A DNA stretch of 64,000 bases from Nocardioides terrigena (GTDB lineage Bacteria > Actinomycetota > Actinomycetes > Propionibacteriales > Nocardioidaceae), in assembly GCF_003047265.1 (NCBI RefSeq), contig NZ_PZYY01000003.1:124001-188000 (forward strand), given 5' to 3'. Of the stretch, positions 36,952-44,864 are shown piece after piece; position 1 is the stretch's first letter, and every line of letters begins with the position of its first letter. The notes beneath the pieces are model-generated. The model worked only from the letters and a program-made list of their open reading frames with translations. It did no database searches and was not told the DNA's origin. The position numbers were made by a program, and so were the translations under genes.

Positions 36952-37929
36952 GTGGGCATCCCATCGGGCATGAGTGGTGACTTCCCGGTCGGCATCGACG
37001 ACATCGACTTGCGACGACAGCTCGTGGCGGAGGGTTGGACCGACCGCGACATCGCGTACGCCGTCCGGTCCGGCGAGATGTGCAAGGTGCGGTACGGCGC
37101 CTACGTGCGGGCGGCGCTGATGGCCCAGATGGACGCGGTCGGGCACGCTCGTGTCCGCTCACGCGCCGTGCTCCGGACGGCGCACGCGACCTCGGTGCTC
37201 ACCAACCACAACGCGTTGTCGGAGTACGAGGTGCCACTGTGGGGCGTGGACCTGTCTGAGACACACCTGACCCGCACCGACGGGAAGAGCGGGCGTCGTG
37301 AGGCCGGAGTCGTGCATCACCGGGCCAGGCTCGACGCGGACGACTGGCGCATGGTCAACGGCATTCCGGTGATGAATCCTCCGCGGGCGGCGCTCGAGGT
37401 CGTCCTGACGCATCCCCCTGAAGTCGGTCTGGTCGCGGTCTCCGGGGTGCTCTCGCGGGGACTGGCTTCCCGGGAACAGCTGTTGGCAGCCAATGAGGCC
37501 GCCGAGCGTTGGCCGAACAGCCTCAACGCCCGTCTGGTCCTGGCACGCGCTGACGCTGGACTCACGAGCGTCGCAGAGGCCCGCACCTGGCATCTGTTCC
37601 ACGAGCAGCGCATCCCTCGGCCGGAGCCGCAGGTGGCCGTCCCGGACGAGCAGGGCGAGATCGTCGGCATCGTCGGCATCGTCGACTTCCTGTGGCGCGA
37701 GCTCGGTGTCTTCCTCGAGTTCGACGGCAGGATCAGGTACACGAAGTACCGCCGGCCGGGCGAGACCCTCGAGGACTACCTCATGCGGGAGAAGAAGCGC
37801 GAGGAGAAGATCTGCCTGTTGACGGGGTGGACCTGCGTCAGGATCACCTGGCCCGACCTCGAGAACCCGCTCCGCACCGCACGTCGCATCCAGGCTCTCC
37901 TGGAGAGCCGCAGTCGAAAGGGCGCCTGA
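36952..37929 (+). CDS. AbiEi-like / nuclease-fold protein inside an inverted-repeat cassette
   Basis: 325 residues from GTG 36952; ATG 36970 (MSGDFPVGIDD) is an alternative. The N-terminus is a winged-helix like AbiEi antitoxins (LRRQLVAEGWTDRDIAYAVR, SGEMCKVRYGAYVRAAL). The C-terminal 100 residues resemble a Vsr/DUF559-type nuclease fold (VDFLWRELGVFLEFDGRIRY, then KICLLTGWTCVRITWPDL). Codon use is less extreme than in kamA. It has no toxin partner. Flanked by inverted repeats, it separates kamA from its likely regulator, which suggests insertion. Function unknown. Confidence 0.75.
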   Translation: MGIPSGMSGDFPVGIDDIDLRRQLVAEGWTDRDIAYAVRSGEMCKVRYGAYVRAALMAQMDAVGHARVRSRAVLRTAHATSVLTNHNALSEYEVPLWGVDLSETHLTRTDGKSGRREAGVVHHRARLDADDWRMVNGIPVMNPPRAALEVVLTHPPEVGLVAVSGVLSRGLASREQLLAANEAAERWPNSLNARLVLARADAGLTSVAEARTWHLFHEQRIPRPEPQVAVPDEQGEIVGIVGIVDFLWRELGVFLEFDGRIRYTKYRRPGETLEDYLMREKKREEKICLLTGWTCVRITWPDLENPLRTARRIQALLESRSRKGA

Positions 37930-37935
37930 CCCGCC

Positions 37936-38019
37936 ACTGTGTCGGCGATTCCATCACCGTGTGACGGTTGCAACAGTCACACGGTGACAGAGTCCCCGGC
38001 TGAGCGGGGACTCTGCCGC
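37936..38019. repeat. Right arm of ~85-bp imperfect inverted repeat
   Basis: Counterpart of 36810-36894. It holds two hairpins: CACCGTGTGAC / GTCACACGGTG (37955-37965 and 37976-37986) and AGAGTCCCCG / CGGGGACTCT (37989-37998 and 38005-38014). Lying between convergent stops, it may also act as a bidirectional terminator. No target-site duplication is apparent next to either arm. Confidence 0.75.
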
Positions 38020-38032
38020 GCCCGACACGCCC

Positions 38033-38485
38033 TCAGCCCAGCGGGCGGTTCTCGTACGCCGTGGAGAGCACGATGGTCGTGCGGGTGGAGACGTTGGCGG
38101 CGGAGCGGATGCGGGCGAGCAGGTCCTCGAGGGCGCGTGGGGTGGCGACCCGGATCTTGAGGATGTAGGACTCCTCCCCCGCGACCGACCAGCAGGACTC
38201 GATCTCGGTGATGCCGACCAGCCGCTCGGGGTAGTCGTCGGGCTGGGCGGGGTCGATCGGCGTGGCCGAGATGAAGGCGGTCAGCGGCCGGCCGAGCTGC
38301 TCGTGGTCCACCAGCGCGGCGTACCCGGTGATGAGTCCCTTGCTCTCCAGCCGCTTGACGCGCTGGTGCACCGCCGAGGTCGACAGGCCGGTGGCCTTGC
38401 CGAGGTCGGTGAAGGACATCCGGCCGTCCTCGGCCAGGAGCGCGAGGATCTTGCGGTCGGTGGACTCCACCTCTGAGGTCGTCAC
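38033..38485 (-). CDS. Lrp/AsnC family transcriptional regulator
   Basis: 150 residues: N-terminal HTH (STDRKILALLAEDGRMSFTD, ATGLSTSAVHQRVKRLESKG) and C-terminal RAM/effector domain (ISATPIDPAQPDDYPERLVG, then SCWSVAGEESYILKIRVATP). It probably senses an amino acid, most likely lysine or beta-lysine, and controls the kam genes 1.3 kb away. GTG start with a TANNNT element 6 nt upstream (leaderless). Divergent from the 5'-3' exonuclease gene. Confidence 0.9.
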   Translation of the reverse strand: MTTSEVESTDRKILALLAEDGRMSFTDLGKATGLSTSAVHQRVKRLESKGLITGYAALVDHEQLGRPLTAFISATPIDPAQPDDYPERLVGITEIESCWSVAGEESYILKIRVATPRALEDLLARIRSAANVSTRTTIVLSTAYENRPLG

Positions 38486-38491
38486 GCCGAC

Positions 38492-38497
38492 AGGCTA
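38492..38497 (-). promoter_or_regulatory. -10 element of the lrp-like gene (leaderless)
   Basis: Minus-strand TAGCCT ends 6 nt before the GTG at 38485. Confidence 0.5.
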
Positions 38498-38523
38498 GCG
38501 ATGGATCGTGCAAGGATCGGGGA

Positions 38524-39453
38524 GTGACCGCACAGCGACTCATGCTCCTCGACACGGCGTCCCTCTACTTCCGGGCCTTCTTCGGCGTCCCCGACTCCGT
38601 GCAGGCCCCCGACGGCACCCCCGTCAACGCGGTCCGCGGGCTGTTGGACTTCATCTCCCGCCTCGTCGACGAGTACCAGCCGACCCATCTCGTGTGCTGC
38701 TGGGACAACGACTGGCGGCCCCAGTGGCGCGTCGACCTGATCCCGTCGTACAAGGCGCACCGCGTCGTCGCCGTGCGCCCCGGCGACACCCCCGACATCG
38801 AGGAGGTCCCGGATCCGCTCCAGGTCCAGGTGCCGGTCATCCTCGAGGTGCTCGAGGCCTTCGGCATCGCCGTCGTGGGCGCCGACCACTACGAGGCCGA
38901 CGACGTCATCGGCGCGCTGGCCACCGGCGCGGGCATGCCCGTCGACATCGTCACCGGCGACCGCGACCTCTTCCAGCTCGTCGACGACGCCGCCGAGGTG
39001 CGGGTGCTCTACACCGCCCGCGGCGTCGGCAAGCACGAGAAGGTCACCGAGCACACGGTGGTGGAGAAGTACGCCGTGCTCCCCCAGCAGTACGCCGACT
39101 TCGCGACGCTGCGCGGTGACAACTCCGACGGCCTCCCCGGCGTGGCCGGCGTGGGCGACAAGACCGCCGCCTCGCTGCTCCTGTCGTACGGCGACCTGGC
39201 CGGGGTCCGTGCCGCGGCCGCCGACCCGGACTCCGCGCTCGGCCCCGGTCCGCGTTCCAAGATCATCGCGGCGGCCGACTACCTCGACGTGGCGCCGACC
39301 GTCGTCGCCGTCGCCCGCGACATCGACCTGGGCGAGCGGGACCACGCCCTCCCGGCCGAGCCGGCCGACGCCGAGGCGCTGGCCGCCCTCGCGGAGCGGT
39401 GGGGACTGGCCAGCCCCGTCGAGCGCCTCACCGGCGTCCTCGCCGCCCGCTGA
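38524..39453 (+). CDS. 5'-3' exonuclease (stand-alone FEN domain)
   Basis: 309-residue flap-endonuclease-type nuclease like M. tuberculosis Rv2090, separate from DNA polymerase I. LMLLDTASLYFRAFFGVP, VCCWDNDWRPQWRVDLIPSY, GADHYEADDVIGALAT, IVTGDRDLFQLVDD and GDNSDGLPGVAGVGDKTAAS give the acidic metal ligands and helix-hairpin-helix. It removes RNA primers or flaps. GTG start, no clear Shine-Dalgarno. Convergent with helY, as in mycobacteria. Confidence 0.92.
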   Translation: MTAQRLMLLDTASLYFRAFFGVPDSVQAPDGTPVNAVRGLLDFISRLVDEYQPTHLVCCWDNDWRPQWRVDLIPSYKAHRVVAVRPGDTPDIEEVPDPLQVQVPVILEVLEAFGIAVVGADHYEADDVIGALATGAGMPVDIVTGDRDLFQLVDDAAEVRVLYTARGVGKHEKVTEHTVVEKYAVLPQQYADFATLRGDNSDGLPGVAGVGDKTAASLLLSYGDLAGVRAAAADPDSALGPGPRSKIIAAADYLDVAPTVVAVARDIDLGERDHALPAEPADAEALAALAERWGLASPVERLTGVLAAR

Positions 39454-39492
39454 CGGGGCACCGGGCGACACGCACGGACGCAGGCACGCGTC

Positions 39493-42285
39493 CTACTCGG
39501 TCAGCGCCGAGTAGGCCACCACCCCACGCTTGAGCAGCCCCACGGTCTCCCGCGCGGTCGCCCGCAGCGGTGTCCCGCCCGCGGCGTCGGCGACCTGTCC
39601 GGCGAGGTCGAGCAGCTGCTTCATCCACCGCACGAAGTCCCCGGCTGCGAGGTCGGTGCCGTCGAGCACCTCGTCGAGGTCGTCGCCCTCGGCCCAGCGG
39701 TGGGCCGCCCACGCGAACCCGAGGTCGGGCTCGCGCAGGAAGTCGAGCTTGTGGTCGCGCTCCAGGGCGTCGAGCTGCCCCCACACGCGGACCATCTCGC
39801 CCAGCACCCGCTGGATCCGTGCCCCGGGCACCCGGGGGGCGGACGCGTCGTCGGGGCGCCGGGCCTCGAAGACGAGCGCGGAGAGCACGGCCGCGAGCTC
39901 GGAGGGCGTGAGGTCGTCCCACAGGCCCTCGCGCAGCGACTCGGCGGCCACCAGGTCCATGTCGGTGTAGATCCGCCGCAGGTGGCTGCCCCGCTCGGTG
40001 ACCTTGTCGCCGTCGAGGTAGTCCAGCGCGGTCAGCACGTTGCACACCCGGTCGAAGGTGCGCGCGACCGTGTTGGTGCGCTGCTCGACCCGCCGCTTGA
40101 GGGTCTCGGCGTCACGCGAGAGCTTGAACCACCGCTCCGCCCACCGGGCGTGCTCCTCGCGCTCGGGGCACTGGTGGCAGGGGTGCTTCTTGAGCCGTTC
40201 GCGCAGCTCGGCGATCTCCCGGTCGACCGGCGAGTCGGCGAAGGAGTCGCGGCTCTCGCGCCGGCGGGGCGGGGGCGTGAAGTCGTGGGTCTTGGAGCGC
40301 AGCGCCGAGGCGAGGTCGCGCCGCATCGCCGGGTTGCGTCCGTTGAACGACTTGGGCACCCGCATCCGGGTGATCGCCTCGACCGGCGTCGGGAAGTCCA
40401 TCGGCGCCAGCCGCCGCGCCTGCCGGTCCTGGGTGAGGACGTAGGGCCGCGGCTCGTGCCCGGACAGGCCGGGGTCGATGACGACGGCGAAGCCGGAGAA
40501 CTTGCCCGACGGCACCATGATCACGTCGCCCGGGCGCAGCTTGGACAGCGACTCCATCGCCTCGTGGCGACGGTCCTGGCGGCGCTCGCGCACGGCGCCC
40601 TTCTCGACGTCGCTGATCCGGCGACGCAGCGCGGCGTACTCCATGAAGTCGCCCTGGTGGCAGGTGGCCGCCTCGGCGTACCCGTCGAGCGCCTCCTCGG
40701 CCTTGTGCAGCTGCCGGGCGAGCCCGACGACGGCCTGGTCGGCCTGGAACTGCGCGAAGGACTGCTCGAGCAGCTCGCGGGAGCGCGCGCGACCGAACTG
40801 GTGGACGAGGTTGACCGCCATGTTGTACGACGGGCGGAACGACGACCGGAGCGGGTAGGTGCGGGTGGACGCGAGACCGGCCACCTCGCGGGGGTTCATC
40901 CCGGGCTGCCACAGCACGACGCCGTGGCCCTCCACGTCGAGCCCGCGACGACCGGCACGACCGGTCAGCTGGGTGTACTCCCCCGGCGTGATGTCGGCGT
41001 GGGTCTCGCCGTTCCACTTCGACAGCTTCTCGATGACCACCGTGCGGGCGGGCATGTTGATCCCCAGCGCCAGCGTCTCGGTCGCGAAGACCACCTTGCA
41101 GAGGCCCCGGACGTAGAGGTCCTCCACGATCTGCTTGAAGGTCGGCAGCATGCCCGCGTGGTGGGCCGCCACGCCACGGGTCAGCCCGTCGAGGAACTCG
41201 TGGTAGCCCAGCACGTGCAGGTCGTCGTCGGGCAGGTGCCGGCACTTCTCTTCGACGTACGCGTAGATCTCGTCGCGCTCCTCCGGGCTGGTGAGCCGCA
41301 CGTTGGCCGACAGGCACTGGGTGACCGCGGCGTCGCACCCGACCCGGCTGAAGATGAAGACGATGGCGGGCAGCAGCCCCTCGCGGTCCAGCCGCTCGAT
41401 GACGTCGACGCGGCTGGGGATCCACACCCGGCGGCCGTTGCCGACCTGGCGAGGGTTCTTCGAGGACCCGGGCTTGCCCTTGCGCGGCGAGCGCCGGTCG
41501 CGCATCAGGCGGGAGCTGGCCCAGTCGTCACGGGCGAGGCGCACCAGCTCGTCGTTGACGGGCGCCCCCTCGCGCACGAAGCCGGCGCTGGCGTCGACGT
41601 CGGACGAGGCGAACAGGTCGAGCAGGCGCCGGCCGACCATCACGTGCTGGAAGAGCGGCACGGGGCGGCGCTCCTCGAGGATGGTCGCGGTGTCACCGCG
41701 GACGGTGGACAGCCACTCGCCGAACTCCTCGGCGTTGGAGACGGTGGCCGAGAGCGAGATCAGCGACACCGACTCCGGCAGGTGGATGATCACCTCCTCC
41801 CAGACCGCGCCCCGCATCCGGTCGGCGAGGTAGTGCACCTCGTCCATCACGACGTAGCCGAGGCCGAGCAGGGTGCGCGACCCGGCGTACAGCATGTTGC
41901 GCAGCACCTCGGTCGTCATCACGACGATGGGCGCCTCGCCGTTGACGACGTTGTCGCCGGTCAGCAGGCCGACGTTGGCGGCGCCGTGACGGGCGACGAG
42001 GTCGTTGTACTTCTGGTTGGACAGCGCCTTGATGGGCGTCGTGTAGAAGCACTTGCGACCGGTCGCGAGCGCGAGGTGGACCGCGAACTCGCCGACGATC
42101 GTCTTGCCCGACCCGGTGGGCGCCGCGACGAGCACACCGCGGCCGTCCTCGATCTCCTTGCAGGCGCGCACCTGGAAGTCGTCGAGCGGGAAGTCGTAGT
42201 GGCCCGCGAAGTCCCGGAAGGCGGGATAGGCCTTGTCCCGGGAGTACGCCGCGTAGCGCTCGGCGGGCGTCGGGTCGCCGCTCAT
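39493..42285 (-). CDS. helY: Ski2-like DEAD/DEAH RNA helicase HelY
   Basis: 930-residue superfamily 2 helicase. Walker A is VAAPTGSGKTIVGEF, the DEVH box is VVMDEVHYLADRMRG, then SLSATVSNAEEFGEW, and motif VI is TQLTGRAGRRGLDVEGHG. The C-terminal half (from about 550) carries the Ski2/Mtr4-type arch and DSHCT region, ending LLKRGVVAYSALTE. Probably an RNA remodelling helicase; M. tuberculosis orthologue Rv2092c. Its start overlaps dagK by 4 nt. Confidence 0.93.
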   Translation of the reverse strand: MSGDPTPAERYAAYSRDKAYPAFRDFAGHYDFPLDDFQVRACKEIEDGRGVLVAAPTGSGKTIVGEFAVHLALATGRKCFYTTPIKALSNQKYNDLVARHGAANVGLLTGDNVVNGEAPIVVMTTEVLRNMLYAGSRTLLGLGYVVMDEVHYLADRMRGAVWEEVIIHLPESVSLISLSATVSNAEEFGEWLSTVRGDTATILEERRPVPLFQHVMVGRRLLDLFASSDVDASAGFVREGAPVNDELVRLARDDWASSRLMRDRRSPRKGKPGSSKNPRQVGNGRRVWIPSRVDVIERLDREGLLPAIVFIFSRVGCDAAVTQCLSANVRLTSPEERDEIYAYVEEKCRHLPDDDLHVLGYHEFLDGLTRGVAAHHAGMLPTFKQIVEDLYVRGLCKVVFATETLALGINMPARTVVIEKLSKWNGETHADITPGEYTQLTGRAGRRGLDVEGHGVVLWQPGMNPREVAGLASTRTYPLRSSFRPSYNMAVNLVHQFGRARSRELLEQSFAQFQADQAVVGLARQLHKAEEALDGYAEAATCHQGDFMEYAALRRRISDVEKGAVRERRQDRRHEAMESLSKLRPGDVIMVPSGKFSGFAVVIDPGLSGHEPRPYVLTQDRQARRLAPMDFPTPVEAITRMRVPKSFNGRNPAMRRDLASALRSKTHDFTPPPRRRESRDSFADSPVDREIAELRERLKKHPCHQCPEREEHARWAERWFKLSRDAETLKRRVEQRTNTVARTFDRVCNVLTALDYLDGDKVTERGSHLRRIYTDMDLVAAESLREGLWDDLTPSELAAVLSALVFEARRPDDASAPRVPGARIQRVLGEMVRVWGQLDALERDHKLDFLREPDLGFAWAAHRWAEGDDLDEVLDGTDLAAGDFVRWMKQLLDLAGQVADAAGGTPLRATARETVGLLKRGVVAYSALTE

Positions 42286-43187
42286 GCGAGCGCCACCAGG
42301 GCACCGGGCACGGCCTCGACGGTCAGCGGCAGCTCGCCGAAGCGCTCGCCGTCGGCGTAGGCCACGATCCCGGGCGCGGCGACGGTCACCCGGCGCACGC
42401 GATGGTGCTCGTACTCGGCGACCGTGGTGTGGGTGCCGGAGAAGAGCTTGGGATAGGTGCGGACCAGCTTGGCTCGAGACATCTCCTTGATGATGACCAC
42501 GTCGAGCAAACCGTCGTCCAGCAGGGCCCCCTCGGTGATGCGCAGGCCACCCCCGAAGGAGGGCCCGTTGCCGACCGCGACGAGCATCGCGTCGACCCGT
42601 CGCGTGGCCCCGTCGAGGTCAAGCGTGTAGGGCAGCGGGTGGAAGGTGCGCAGCTCGGCCACGGTGGCCAGGTTGTAGCGCATCTGGCCCTTGGGCCACC
42701 GCATCGCGTTGGCGCGCTCGTTGACGATCGCGTCGAAGCCGGCCGCCATCACCGTCACGAAGTAGCGCGAGCCGCTGCGGGCCAGGTCGAGGGTGCGGGT
42801 ACGCCGCGCGACGACGCGGTCCGCGGCCGCCACGGGGTCCTTGCGGGGCAGGTCGAGGTAGCGGGCGACGTCATTGCCGGTGCCGGCCGGGATGATCCCG
42901 AGCGGGACGCCCGTCCCGGCGACCGCCTGGACGCCCAGGTGCACGAGGCCGTCGCCACCGCACAGCACCAGGGCCTCGACGCCGTCGGCCACGCTGGCCC
43001 GGGCGAGGTCGGCAGCCTCGTCAGCGTCGCGACCCTCGAGGTTGCGCACCACCAGGCCGCTGTCGCGCAGCCGCTGCAGCGCAGCGTCGCGGTAGCGGGC
43101 GCCCCTGCCGCCACCGGCCGTCGGGTTGGTGAGGAGGGCGATCTCGTGGAGGCCCGCCCCGGCGACTGGTCCAGCACCCGCGTCCAT
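42282..43187 (-). CDS. Diacylglycerol/lipid kinase family protein
   Basis: 301 residues. LLTNPTAGGGRGARYRDAAL, ALVLCGGDGLVHLGVQAVAG (GGDG) and GIIPAGTGNDVARYLDLPRK are the DAGK catalytic-domain motifs; VRRVTVAAPGIVAYADGERF ends the fold. It phosphorylates a lipid such as diacylglycerol or a PIM precursor (DagK/Rv2252-like). TAGGGT lies 6 nt before the ATG (leaderless). Coupled to helY by a 4-nt overlap. Confidence 0.9.
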   Translation of the reverse strand: MDAGAGPVAGAGLHEIALLTNPTAGGGRGARYRDAALQRLRDSGLVVRNLEGRDADEAADLARASVADGVEALVLCGGDGLVHLGVQAVAGTGVPLGIIPAGTGNDVARYLDLPRKDPVAAADRVVARRTRTLDLARSGSRYFVTVMAAGFDAIVNERANAMRWPKGQMRYNLATVAELRTFHPLPYTLDLDGATRRVDAMLVAVGNGPSFGGGLRITEGALLDDGLLDVVIIKEMSRAKLVRTYPKLFSGTHTTVAEYEHHRVRRVTVAAPGIVAYADGERFGELPLTVEAVPGALVALA

Positions 43188-43193
43188 GGGCCG

Positions 43194-43199
43194 ACCCTA
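43194..43199 (-). promoter_or_regulatory. -10 element of the dagK-helY operon (leaderless)
   Basis: Minus-strand TAGGGT, 6 nt before the ATG at 43187. Confidence 0.55.
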
Positions 43200-43230
43200 G
43201 CGCCGGGAAGGCCCGCTCACGGGCAGTGCC

Positions 43231-43647
43231 TCACCGGGACCCGCGTGACTTGTCCTGGCCGATCCGCAGCAGCGCCGCGTAGTGGTCGGGCGAGGCACCC
43301 ACGGCCTTCGCCAGCCGGCCCAGGGCGTCGAGGACGAGCCCGGCGTCGAAGCGGGTGCCGGGGACCGCGAGCGTCATCCGCCCGTCGTACTGCCCGAGCA
43401 ACACCTGGCCGTGGCGCCAGGCCTGGTGGGCGCGCAGCCGGGAGGCGTCGTCGGTGACCGGCACGGGGTAGGCGTCGTCGACCCCGAGCAGGTCGCACAC
43501 CAGGTCGTCGTGGCCACCGCTCGTGAGCCGTCCCGCCACCAGGTGCCCGTCGCGCAGCCCGCCGTCGGCGTGCCAGACCACCTGGGCGGTGCCCAGCCAG
43601 TCGGGCAGGTCGAACGGGTCGATGTCGACCAGCGGCTGCACGTGCAT
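43231..43647 (-). CDS. Conserved hypothetical protein
   Basis: 138-residue soluble protein (MHVQPLVDIDPFDLPDWLGT to LLRIGQDKSRGSR). No recognised domain. HDDLVCDLLGVDDAYPVPVT and HQAWRHGQVLLGQYDGRMTL suggest a compact alpha/beta protein. It lies between tatC (20 nt upstream) and dagK on the same strand, so it is probably the tail of the pafB-pafC-tatA-tatC unit. ATG start. Confidence 0.75.
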   Translation of the reverse strand: MHVQPLVDIDPFDLPDWLGTAQVVWHADGGLRDGHLVAGRLTSGGHDDLVCDLLGVDDAYPVPVTDDASRLRAHQAWRHGQVLLGQYDGRMTLAVPGTRFDAGLVLDALGRLAKAVGASPDHYAALLRIGQDKSRGSR

Positions 43648-43666
43648 GCGCCCAGCCTGTCAGACC

Positions 43667-44503
43667 TCAGATGGGCGAGAGCTCATCGGGGCTGAGGCCG
43701 GCGTTGGCGCTGCGGGCCGCCTTGCGCCGGTCGTGGGCCCGGGCGATGACCTCGGAGATGAGGAACAGGATCACCATCGGGACGGCCATGAAGGTCATGG
43801 TGAACGGGTCCGCCGACGGGGTCGCGACCGCGGCGAAGATGAAGATGCCGACGATGATCCACGGCCGGTGCGCGCCCAGGCTCTTGCCCGACACGACGCC
43901 CGCGAGGTTGAGCATCACCACGAAGACCGGGATCTCGAAGGCGATCCCGAAGACCAGCAGGGTGCGGGTGAAGAACTGGAGGTACTCGTTGAAGTCCACG
44001 AGGTTGGTGACGCCCTCGGGGTTGAGGCCGATGAGCACCTCGAGGCCCTTGGGCAGGGTGAGGTAGCCGAGCAGCACGCCGGCGAGGAACAACGGCCCGG
44101 CGACCATCACGAAGATGCGCGACCACTTGCGCTCGTGGGCGTGCAGGCCCGGCAGGATGAAGGCCCAGATCTGGTAGAGCCAGTAGGGCGCCGTCACCAC
44201 GAGCGCCGCGAAGCCGCTGAGCTTGAGGTAGAGCATGAGACCACCGGCGGCGCCGCTGGTGGTGGCGAAGGTCGTGCCCTCGGCCAGCTGCTCCGCGGCG
44301 TCCTGGTACGGCCCGTAGACGAGCTCGTAGAGGAAGTCGAAGAAGTACAGGGCGACGCCGAGCGCGACGATCGTCACGAGGGCGACGCGCAGCACGCGCG
44401 CGCGCAGCTCGCGCAGGTGGTCCGAGAGGGCCATGCGGCCGTCGGGACCGACGGGATGGGCCGGGCGCGCGGAGAAGAGGCGCAGCGGGGCGAGGAGCTT
44501 CAC
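43667..44503 (-). CDS. tatC: Sec-independent translocase TatC
   Basis: 278 residues with six helices. MALSDHLRELRARVLRVALV is the conserved N-terminal TatC motif, FILPGLHAHERKWSRIFVMV and FNEYLQFFTRTLLVFGIAFE follow, and AAVATPSADPFTMTFMAVPM is the C-terminal signature. TatC recognises twin-arginine signal peptides in the membrane. It follows tatA by 22 nt. The C-terminal tail is basic, then LSPDELSPI. Confidence 0.95.
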   Translation of the reverse strand: MKLLAPLRLFSARPAHPVGPDGRMALSDHLRELRARVLRVALVTIVALGVALYFFDFLYELVYGPYQDAAEQLAEGTTFATTSGAAGGLMLYLKLSGFAALVVTAPYWLYQIWAFILPGLHAHERKWSRIFVMVAGPLFLAGVLLGYLTLPKGLEVLIGLNPEGVTNLVDFNEYLQFFTRTLLVFGIAFEIPVFVVMLNLAGVVSGKSLGAHRPWIIVGIFIFAAVATPSADPFTMTFMAVPMVILFLISEVIARAHDRRKAARSANAGLSPDELSPI

Positions 44504-44525
44504 GAAAGGTCGTCGGGTGCGGCCG

Positions 44526-44828
44526 TCAGCCGGTGTGCTTGTCGGAGCGGGGCTCGGGCGGCAGGTCGTTGGTGCCGGTGCGCGTCACGTCCGGGCGGGT
44601 CGTGTCGGTGTGGGTGGGCGGCGGCAGCTCGGTCGCGGCCTTGGGCGGCGTGGTGTCGTCGTCATCGTCGTCGCGCAGGCCCTTGGTCTCGGTCTTGAAG
44701 ATGCGCAGTGCCTGGCCGGTGCCACGCGCGAGCTCGGGAAGCTTGGCCGCGCCGAAGACGAGGACCACGATGGCGAGGATGATCAGCCACTCCGCGCCCT
44801 GGGGCATGCCGATCAGGGTGTGGATCAT
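44526..44828 (-). CDS. tatA: Twin-arginine translocase subunit TatA
   Basis: 100 residues from ATG 44828 (MIHTLIGMPQGAEWLIILAI); a TTG 12 nt upstream lies within the GGAGAG ribosome binding site and is rejected. One membrane helix, the FGAAKLPELARGTGQALRIF amphipathic helix, then an acidic stretch (DDDDDD) and a long Thr/Pro-rich tail. It forms the Tat pore with TatC. Same order (pafC-tatA-tatC) as in mycobacteria. Confidence 0.94.
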   Translation of the reverse strand: MIHTLIGMPQGAEWLIILAIVVLVFGAAKLPELARGTGQALRIFKTETKGLRDDDDDDTTPPKAATELPPPTHTDTTRPDVTRTGTNDLPPEPRSDKHTG

Positions 44829-44864
44829 GAGACTCTCCAATGTCGGGGATCGTGCGGGGTCATT

